NCBI GenBank assembly: GCA_028866995.1
Contig: JAGWHD010000002.1
Location: 1 to 64,000, forward strand
Direction: 5' to 3'
DNA from: Microcaldota archaeon
Lineage (GTDB): Archaea; Micrarchaeota; Micrarchaeia; Micrarchaeales; CABMGC01
DNA: 64,000 nt
A program made the position numbers and the translations under genes. The notes below the pieces were generated by a model, which searched no databases, was not told the DNA's origin, and worked only from the letters and a program-made list of their open reading frames with translations. Shown here piece by piece: positions 56,738-64,000 of the stretch (the stretch's first letter is position 1; each line of letters starts with the position of its first letter).

Positions 56738-59545
56738 TCAGAACTCTGCCTCTATCGCCGGCCTTCCGGGCATCGCGGCAGAAGCCCTTGCCGATTTGGA
56801 GTCTTCTTCGCGCTCCACGGACACTTCGCAGTTGAGGATCGAGGATATGTATGCCGACGACTCTACTATCAGCTTCATCTCGTCGTCCTGCGTTACCTCA
56901 GTCTTCTGCAACGAGTTGACCTTCTTCCCCAATCCAGTCGCGTAGGCCATCATCCTGCCCTTGTCAAAGCCCTTCAACTCCTCAGGATCGCTCTTTATCA
57001 GCTCCACAGCAGCGCCTATCTTCTTGCTCCCTGCGACAGCGTTCGTAATCGGCATCTTCCATTTTGCAGCCGTTATGTACCTGACTGACTTGGGATCCGA
57101 ACCGTGCTTCCTCTTCATCAGCTCTATTACGGCCTTCGTGTCATCGATTATGCCGTCCAGCATGCCCTCCTCGCTCTCTATCCTGTCGCTCACCATCTCA
57201 GGATTCGCAGTGGGCCACTTCTCGACCGATGCGAACGTGGAATTGCCGAGTGCGTGCCACAATTCCTCAGCCATGTGCGGGGTTATTGGTGACAGGAGAA
57301 GCGCAAGCGCTGATACGTAATCCCTGACAACTATGCCGTTTGCCCCCTTCCTGTTGAAGTACCTCCTGAGTTCAAGCACTGAATCGTAGAGGACAGCTGT
57401 AGCGTAGGCGCGAAGTTCGAGCTGCTCTATGCTCTCGCTTGCGCTAATTATCTTCCTGTTGAGCTTTGAATATAGCCAGTAGTCTATGTGCGTCAGCTCA
57501 GTGCTCTCCATGCTGTCCAGTTTTCTCGCAATGTCATAAACGAAGGTGAGCCTCTCGTCAACTCCCTTGACAGCGTCCGCGCTGAACTCCGAGTCGCTGA
57601 ACAGGTCCGCTCCCGCGACGACCACGAACCTTATCAGGTCTGCGCTGTATTTCTCTATGCCGTCTATCAGAGGGACTATGTTGCCCAGGCTCTTGGACAT
57701 CTTCTCGCCCTCGCTGAGCACCGATCCGTTGACCACTATCTGCTTGGGCCACCTCTTCTGCTCAAGCAGCGCGACGTGGTTGTAGATGTACATGGTGAGG
57801 TGGTTGAATATCAGGTCGACGCCCGAATGCCTTGAGGTGTTGAGGTACCAGTAGTCGAACGACTCCTTGCACCTCTTTACGATGTCGTAGTCTATGCCTG
57901 TCAGCTTCGATATCTCCTCTGGATTGCCTTCTCCTAGGAACACGTAGCTGAAGAACTCCGGCTTGAGGCTCTCCAGCTTCACGTTCCTTATCAGGTGCGA
58001 TATGGTGTAGAACGCCATGTATATGGTCGAGTCTGATAGGGACTCTATTATGTAGTTCGGGTCGAGGGGGAACCTGGTTCCCAGTCCTTGGGCCCTTGCC
58101 ACGGCCCTAAGGTCTATCCAGTCTATGGCCGCCTCGAAGGCCTTCCTCGACTTCGGAGGCAGTATCCTTATGCCTTTGAATGCCTCCTTCGTCTTCTCCT
58201 TCCATTCCTTGTCGCCGTAGTTTATGAACCACTGGTTGTCAACGACCTTCACGACGACACCGTATCCGCACCTGCAGTACACAGGAATGTTCACCAGTAT
58301 GTAGAGCTCCATGGCCTTGCTGCCTTTTATCAGGTCTGCGGCTATCCTCTCCCGTGCTTCAGTCTCAGGCATGCCTTCGTATCCCTTGATTGTCATCTTC
58401 CCCAGATGCGATTCGTCCCTGTACTCAAGCTTCGTTGCCTTCTCTATCTCCTCCATGGTGCCGTTCGCATCGGTCTGCGCCATCTTGAGATATGCGAGCG
58501 CAGGTATCTCGTAATCCTTGCCAGGGATTTCGAGCACCTTGATCGGACTTATGTCGGTAGCGTATCCCTTAGCCTTCAGCCTCTCTATCGCTGAGTAGTC
58601 GAATGGTGCATGGGCAGGAACGCTCATGACTATCCCAGTGCCTATCTCCTTGTCAACGAAGAATCCTGAGAGCACAGGTATGGCTTTGCCATCCATGCCT
58701 ATGCATCTCTTCTGGAGCATCTCCTGCGGCGCTACGTCTTCGGCCTGCGAGATGTCGAGCTGGTACTTCAGCACCTCAGACGCAGCCTTTGATAGGTAGA
58801 TGCTCTCGCCGTTTATGGTGCATTTGACGTATTCCGCTTCCTCGTTAACGAAAAGGTTCGTCACCCCGTATACCGTCTCAGGCCTGTACGTGACGCAGAG
58901 CATGTAGCTCTCCTCCCCCTCGACCTTGAACTTGACAGCTGTCTGCTTCTCTATCTCCGGCTCCACGTCGTGCTTCGTGTCGTGCATGCCCACCGCGTTG
59001 TTCTCGTTCGGGCACCAGCCGACAGGATGCCTGCCCTTGACAAGGTAATTCTTCTCGTTGAGCATCTTGAACTGCCATTCTATGAACTTGCTGAAGAACG
59101 GCTCTATGGACACGAACTTCCTCCTCCAGTCTATGCTGTATCCCGCCCTCCTCATGCCGTTCTCTATCTCAGCGACGAAGTAGTTTGCGATGTAGAGCGG
59201 ATCGGTCATCTTCTTCAGCTCCTCATCTGGAACGTGGAACATCTTCAGCTCGTTGATCAGGTCGGGATCATTGTTCTTCAGCCTCTTGGCGAACGCGAGT
59301 ATCGGGGTGCCGGTGCCGTGGAAGGCCATCGGGAATAGGACATTGAGGCCCTTCATGCGCTTGTACCTGGCGATGACATCACCTGTTCCGTAAGCCCTGA
59401 GATGGCCTATGTGCTGGGGCGCGTTCGGGTAGGGGAACGCGACTGTTATGAAATAGGACTCCTTGTCCGAAATGTTGCCCTCGAACAGGCGCGCCTTCTC
59501 CCATTCGGCCTGCCATTTGGACTCTATGCCTTTGTAGTCTATCAC
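56738..59545 (-). CDS. leuS: Leucyl-tRNA synthetase
   Basis: AFPYPNAPQHIGHLRAYGTGDVIARYKRMKG; EGEKMSKSLGNIVPL. Confidence 0.93.
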   Translation of the reverse strand: MIDYKGIESKWQAEWEKARLFEGNISDKESYFITVAFPYPNAPQHIGHLRAYGTGDVIARYKRMKGLNVLFPMAFHGTGTPILAFAKRLKNNDPDLINELKMFHVPDEELKKMTDPLYIANYFVAEIENGMRRAGYSIDWRRKFVSIEPFFSKFIEWQFKMLNEKNYLVKGRHPVGWCPNENNAVGMHDTKHDVEPEIEKQTAVKFKVEGEESYMLCVTYRPETVYGVTNLFVNEEAEYVKCTINGESIYLSKAASEVLKYQLDISQAEDVAPQEMLQKRCIGMDGKAIPVLSGFFVDKEIGTGIVMSVPAHAPFDYSAIERLKAKGYATDISPIKVLEIPGKDYEIPALAYLKMAQTDANGTMEEIEKATKLEYRDESHLGKMTIKGYEGMPETEARERIAADLIKGSKAMELYILVNIPVYCRCGYGVVVKVVDNQWFINYGDKEWKEKTKEAFKGIRILPPKSRKAFEAAIDWIDLRAVARAQGLGTRFPLDPNYIIESLSDSTIYMAFYTISHLIRNVKLESLKPEFFSYVFLGEGNPEEISKLTGIDYDIVKRCKESFDYWYLNTSRHSGVDLIFNHLTMYIYNHVALLEQKRWPKQIVVNGSVLSEGEKMSKSLGNIVPLIDGIEKYSADLIRFVVVAGADLFSDSEFSADAVKGVDERLTFVYDIARKLDSMESTELTHIDYWLYSKLNRKIISASESIEQLELRAYATAVLYDSVLELRRYFNRKGANGIVVRDYVSALALLLSPITPHMAEELWHALGNSTFASVEKWPTANPEMVSDRIESEEGMLDGIIDDTKAVIELMKRKHGSDPKSVRYITAAKWKMPITNAVAGSKKIGAAVELIKSDPEELKGFDKGRMMAYATGLGKKVNSLQKTEVTQDDEMKLIVESSAYISSILNCEVSVEREEDSKSARASAAMPGRPAIEAEF

Positions 59546-59581
59546 TTAATCACAAGCAGAGACATTCCTCTTACAATCCTT

Positions 59582-60730
59582 TTAACCTTTATGCACCTTC
59601 CCGTGCGCGTCTATCCTGCTGAATATGTGGCTGAAGACGTCGCGTATCCTCAATGTCGAGAACGTGTCCAGGTTGTGCACGTTCTTTATGAAGCTCGCCT
59701 TCTCGCCGCTCCTCACCATCTTCACCAGCATTGCAGGTATCTCCTTCTCCTTAACCACCATGCACATCTCCTTGACCTCCCTTGGCATTGGCGAGTAGTC
59801 AGGGAGCAGGACAGGGGTGCCCAGGGCTATCGACTCTATTGCCACTATCCCCAAGCCCTCCCTTTCCGACATGTGGAGCATTACAGATGATTCCATTATC
59901 TCCCTGTAGAAATCCCCCTTCTTCCTGTAGAATCCTGACAGGGTGACGTTGTTCGCGAGCCTCTTGTCGTGTATGATCCTCTCTATTCTAGCCTGCTCAG
60001 GGCCCTTCCCTATTATCGTTGCCCGCATGGCCGGCTCCTTCTTGGAAGCAATTGCCACTGCGTCGAGGAGCTTGTCGATCCTCTTCTCCTTTATGAACCT
60101 GCCGGAGAACATGACCTTCTTGTAGTTGCTGCCCTTGAACCTTGACCTGGCCTCCTTCAGCTCCTCGCTGTCTATTACCGGCGAGAATACAGTTATCCTG
60201 TTTGGGTTAATGCCTATCGCTTCCAGCGCGTCCGAGGTCTCGCTCGAGTTGGCGATGTAATAGTCTGCGCCCCTTATCGCCAGCCTTGAGAACGCATGTG
60301 CGATGCCGCCAAACCTCCCGAGATAGCTTGTCCAGTACCTCCTATCCCATACCTCGGCTACCTGCACGATGAGCTTCGCCCTGCTTAGAAGGCAGTAGAG
60401 CCTGAGTATCGGGAGATGCAGCATCGGGAACTGGTCTGTTATGACCACGTCGAACCTCTTCCCGAACATCCTGAACAGGCCGAACGCGTATGCGACAGCC
60501 TCGCGCACGGACCTCCTGCCGTGCCTGTAGAGCTTCTCCTGAGACACATTATGGAAGGTGTGGTACAGTATGCCATCCTTGGCCTGCCTCGCCCTCATGC
60601 CTGGCCATCTCATCGTGTAGAAATGCACGTCGTGGTCCTTCGCCAGCTCCCTGGCTTCCCTGTAGTCTATGGCCTCTATGCCGCCTATGTGCCATGGATA
60701 TGCGACATCGTACGCAAAGGCAATCCTCAT
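59582..60730 (-). CDS. Glycosyltransferase (GT4-type)
   Basis: MRIAFAYDVAYPWHIGGIEAI...VMFSGRFIKEKRIDKLLDAV...LSEREGLGIVAIESIALGTPVLLPDYS (read as SEREGLGIVAIES core). Confidence 0.87.
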   Translation of the reverse strand: MRIAFAYDVAYPWHIGGIEAIDYREARELAKDHDVHFYTMRWPGMRARQAKDGILYHTFHNVSQEKLYRHGRRSVREAVAYAFGLFRMFGKRFDVVITDQFPMLHLPILRLYCLLSRAKLIVQVAEVWDRRYWTSYLGRFGGIAHAFSRLAIRGADYYIANSSETSDALEAIGINPNRITVFSPVIDSEELKEARSRFKGSNYKKVMFSGRFIKEKRIDKLLDAVAIASKKEPAMRATIIGKGPEQARIERIIHDKRLANNVTLSGFYRKKGDFYREIMESSVMLHMSEREGLGIVAIESIALGTPVLLPDYSPMPREVKEMCMVVKEKEIPAMLVKMVRSGEKASFIKNVHNLDTFSTLRIRDVFSHIFSRIDAHGKVHKG

Positions 60731-60734
60731 CTTT

Positions 60735-62435
60735 TTACCTTCCTTCGCCGTTCTCGACGAAATAGTCGCCCATGAACATGTACCTTGTCTTGGTCTTGAG
60801 CATCGTATCCACGGCATCCTCGGGGCTCGCGACGATCGGCATGCCGTGTATGTTGAAGCTCGTGTTAAGCACCACTCCGTATCCGCTCTTCCTCTTCACG
60901 CCCTCGAGAAGAGCCTTGTAATCCCTGTTCTCGTCGCCCACCATCTGCGGCCTTGCAGTCATGTCAACGTGCATGACAGACCTCATGACCACTGCACGAT
61001 CCTTCCTGACCTTGTATGCCATCGTCATGAAGCGGTCGTATCCCTTTATCTCCTCGAGCAGGTTATCCGCCTCGTCCTTGAGCATCGACGGCGCGAATGG
61101 CTGGTACCACTCGCGCTGCTTGACGAACGTGTTCAGCTTGTCCTTCACGTTGTCGGAGCTCGCCTTCGCGAGTATGGACCTGTTGCCCAGGGCCCTGGGC
61201 CCGTACTCCATGCGGTTGTTGAACCAGAATATGTAATTGTCGTCGTTTATCAGGTCAGCGGCATGCGATGCCTTGCCCTCCGACTCCTCGAAGTGGAGCT
61301 TCGGATGCCTCTTCAGGACGTTCTCCACAGTCTCGCTTGAGTACTCGTTCCCAAGATAGGCGTTCTCGAACGGATAGCCGCTCCTGCCGGTCTCTAGGTA
61401 GTTCGCGTACAATGCGGCTCCAAGCGCTATTCCTCCGTCTCCCATGTGCGGGAATACGTACCATCTCTTCAGCTTGTCCAGCATCCTTACCCTCATGTTC
61501 GCCTTCACGTTCGACATTATGCCGCCGGACAGCGCGACTGAGTCTATCCCGTACTCGTCTATGCAGTTGCCAACGAATCTCTCCATTATGTTCTCGAGCA
61601 GCTGCTGGGCCATGTATGCGAACTGCTCCCTTGGCATGCCCCAGGATATCCTTTCCAGCATGCCGTACTGCTTGACAGGCCCGTACTTAGCCCTTATCTG
61701 CGTGCCATTGACAGTATAGAAGTCTTTGAGCTTGTTCTCCTCAAACGTAAACGGATACGAGTAGTCGGCCATTGCCATGACCTTGCCCTCGTCCTCCAGC
61801 TCCCTCATCCCCACAAGGTTCGTCACCTGTTCGAAGAATATGCCTATCGAGTCCCTGACGCCTATCGCCTTCTTCCTCTCCAGCTTTCCGTTCTCCAGCG
61901 TGCTTACGGATCCAGAGAGGCCGTCGCCGACGCCGTCAAGGGTTATGACTAGGGAGTTGTCGAACCCCGATGTGAAGGCCGCGGTGGCCGCATGGGCAGT
62001 GTGATGGTCTATCGCGTGGAGCTTGAAGTTGCTGAAGCCTATGTGCCTCAGCTCCCTCGATATCATCGCCTTGCTTATGTGGCCGCTGAAAGGCAGCACC
62101 CCCACGCTGGTCATCAGGTACTTAGAGGCGTGCATCTGCTTCTCGAAAGCGGGCTTGAGCATCTTCCTTCTCCTGAACCTGTAGTAGCTCTCCTTCTGCT
62201 GCGGGAATATCCTTGAAAGGGTCTTTGTGAACTCTGTCGTAGGGAACGCTATGACGCCGACGTCGCTGGGCCTTATCTTCGCATACTCGAGCGCGTTTAT
62301 TATGGAGTTGTAGGGGAACTTGACCTCGAGCTTCCTCTTGGTGTACCTCTCCTCGTTCGCTGCGAAGACTATCCTGCCGTCCTCTATCAATGCCGCTCCT
62401 GAGTCATGGCCGTCCCATACGCCAAGGATATACAT
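60735..62435 (-). CDS. Carbamoyltransferase (NodU/CmcH family)
   Basis: MYILGVWDGHDSGAALIEDGRIVFAANEERYTKRK; IDHHTAHAATAAFTSGF; MEYGPRALGNRSILA. Confidence 0.92.
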   Translation of the reverse strand: MYILGVWDGHDSGAALIEDGRIVFAANEERYTKRKLEVKFPYNSIINALEYAKIRPSDVGVIAFPTTEFTKTLSRIFPQQKESYYRFRRRKMLKPAFEKQMHASKYLMTSVGVLPFSGHISKAMISRELRHIGFSNFKLHAIDHHTAHAATAAFTSGFDNSLVITLDGVGDGLSGSVSTLENGKLERKKAIGVRDSIGIFFEQVTNLVGMRELEDEGKVMAMADYSYPFTFEENKLKDFYTVNGTQIRAKYGPVKQYGMLERISWGMPREQFAYMAQQLLENIMERFVGNCIDEYGIDSVALSGGIMSNVKANMRVRMLDKLKRWYVFPHMGDGGIALGAALYANYLETGRSGYPFENAYLGNEYSSETVENVLKRHPKLHFEESEGKASHAADLINDDNYIFWFNNRMEYGPRALGNRSILAKASSDNVKDKLNTFVKQREWYQPFAPSMLKDEADNLLEEIKGYDRFMTMAYKVRKDRAVVMRSVMHVDMTARPQMVGDENRDYKALLEGVKRKSGYGVVLNTSFNIHGMPIVASPEDAVDTMLKTKTRYMFMGDYFVENGEGR

Positions 62436-62453
62436 AGAACCACTAGATTTTGC

Positions 62454-63398
62454 TCAGCGAGTAATTAAGAAGCTGCTTACGTTGCCGACAATGCTCTGGT
62501 ACGCCTCGCACGCTGTCCATGCCTTCGGCTCCTTGCCCTCCTTTATGAGTTTCCTGACCTCCATTGCCTCGCCGTTGACCCATATCGGCATGAGGTCGTA
62601 GCCGCTCTCCCTTATGTTGCCTATCTTCCTGCCCCACATTATCGATGGGTAGACGTTGCCGTAGCTGTCCAGGAAGAGCGACGCGTCGAGGCTCTTGGAC
62701 TTCATGGGCGACTCTCCGGTCTGTATGTACCTGACGAGGTTCCTCAGGAAGACGTTCTCGACAAGCGTTATTGCGCCAAGCTCGAAGTGCCTGTTCTTCA
62801 GCAGCACCTTGACGTCGTTCGCTATCATATCCTGCTGCGCCTTTATGTCAAGGTTTGCGTTCTTGTAGTAAGAGTCTGATATCTGCCCCACGTTGACGTG
62901 GAAGTTGTTGTACGTGACCCATGGAAGCTCCTTCCTGACCTCTTCATAGGTCCTGCTGAGCTCGCCCTGGTTGAACTTGCTCATCGTGAATCCGAATATG
63001 AAGAAGAGGTTACGGTACTGCTTCTGCATCTCCTTGAGCCTTCTTGCCATGTTCATCACCTTGTCGAAGTTCCCAGGTATTCCTCTTATCTTGTCGTGAA
63101 GCTCGCGGTAGCCGTCAAGGCTGAGCGTTATCGAGACCTTCGGTATGCCCAGCTTAAGTATCTCCTCCATCTTCCTGAGCTCCATGTCAGGGTTGCACAG
63201 TGAATTCGTAGGCATCGTAAGTATGTACAGCCCTTTAGAATGCTCCTTGAAAGCCCTCACTATCTCGACTATGTCGCCCCTCAGGAAGGGCTCTCCCCCA
63301 GTTATCTCTATCCACTTGAAGTAGTTGTTCTTCCTTGCGAATTCCTGTATCTCCTGCAATGATAGCTCCCCTTTTGGCCTTATCTCCCAGATGTTGCA
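62454..63398 (-). CDS. Radical SAM protein, C-terminal extein (starts at the presumed third cluster Cys)
   Basis: CNIWEIRPKGELSLQEIQEFARKNNYFKWIEITGGEPFLRGDIVEIV, radical SAM GGEPFLR motif; preceded by intein end VVHN. Confidence 0.87.
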   Translation of the reverse strand, partial: CNIWEIRPKGELSLQEIQEFARKNNYFKWIEITGGEPFLRGDIVEIVRAFKEHSKGLYILTMPTNSLCNPDMELRKMEEILKLGIPKVSITLSLDGYRELHDKIRGIPGNFDKVMNMARRLKEMQKQYRNLFFIFGFTMSKFNQGELSRTYEEVRKELPWVTYNNFHVNVGQISDSYYKNANLDIKAQQDMIANDVKVLLKNRHFELGAITLVENVFLRNLVRYIQTGESPMKSKSLDASLFLDSYGNVYPSIMWGRKIGNIRESGYDLMPIWVNGEAMEVRKLIKEGKEPKAWTACEAYQSIVGNVSSFLITR

Positions 63399-64000
63399 AT
63401 TGTGAACAACGGCGTTCGAGACTAAGTAAGTATTGTCACTAGTTTCGATATTATGCACTGTTCCATTGTATTGGAATCTCTCTATTTTACGGATTGGATG
63501 GAGGAGATAGTTGCCTATGCGCTTGACATATCTTGTTTTATGGTTTTTAGAATATGTTATCATATATACATCATGATAATTAACCTCGTGATCGTGGAAT
63601 TTTCCGCGTTCTCTATGTACGTAAGTTATGCGAGAAGATACTCCAAGAGATGCATATGCTAACTGAAGTTGCAAGGCTAGGGTCTTTGATACAGTAGAGC
63701 CATAGAACATATCATTCTTCCAGTATCCATCACCATCTTCCCAACCTTTTAGAAATGCCCTAAGGATTGCACCGTCTTTATTGAATAGTATGAAGTCCGG
63801 GATTTTCTTATTCAGTGCGCCTTTGCCACACCATTCGACGAAGGCTCTTGAGAGGATTGCCGAAGTTAGAGTGCATCCCATGCAGTTTCTATCCGCATGC
63901 TTTGTAACACGATAGCCTAGCTGCTGTGCTACTCGGCTAACATTTTCATGCAGGTGTATTTCCTTCACATTAAATGAGAACCTAGAGCCGTTATATGCAG
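63399..64000 (-). mobile_element. LAGLIDADG-type intein, C-terminal part (runs off the right edge)
   Basis: In-frame upstream of CNIW; LRAFLKGWEDGDGYW endonuclease-like motif, VHNIETSDNTYLVSNAVVHN|C splice block; frame open to 64000. Confidence 0.85.

Overview
Archaeal chromosome window, probably from a DPANN/Micrarchaeota-like (ARMAN-type) lineage; the taxonomy is inference. Archaeal markers are Alba, TFB, aEF1A, eS1, uS15, uS10, deoxyhypusine synthase, archaeal SAM synthetase, a UbiA prenyltransferase and TATA-driven, apparently leaderless genes. The window opens with the 5' end of a 16S rRNA gene (minus strand) and contains tRNA-Leu(CAG) and tRNA-Gln(CTG). Dense housekeeping blocks (about 1-18.9 kb and 36-62 kb) include ValRS, AspRS, LeuRS, Nth plus an EndoQ-like nuclease, cytochrome bd, and a cluster of mevalonate kinase, phosphomevalonate kinase and diphosphomevalonate decarboxylase. 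They flank an accessory island at about 18.96-35.8 kb. The island holds lineage-specific genes, many in paralogous pairs: two PRTase-like proteins, two mini kinase-like proteins, a duplicated unknown family, and small helical TPR-like proteins. It also holds a sigma-region-4-like HTH protein, a GGDEF-like protein and an AbiEii-like nucleotidyltransferase. At least four 34-bp post-stop elements and a shared 45-bp promoter module occur there. The right edge carries the C-terminal part of a LAGLIDADG-type intein placed immediately before the third Cys of the presumed CxxxCxxC motif of a radical SAM protein. No searches were run; family calls come from recognised motifs and reading of the supplied translations.
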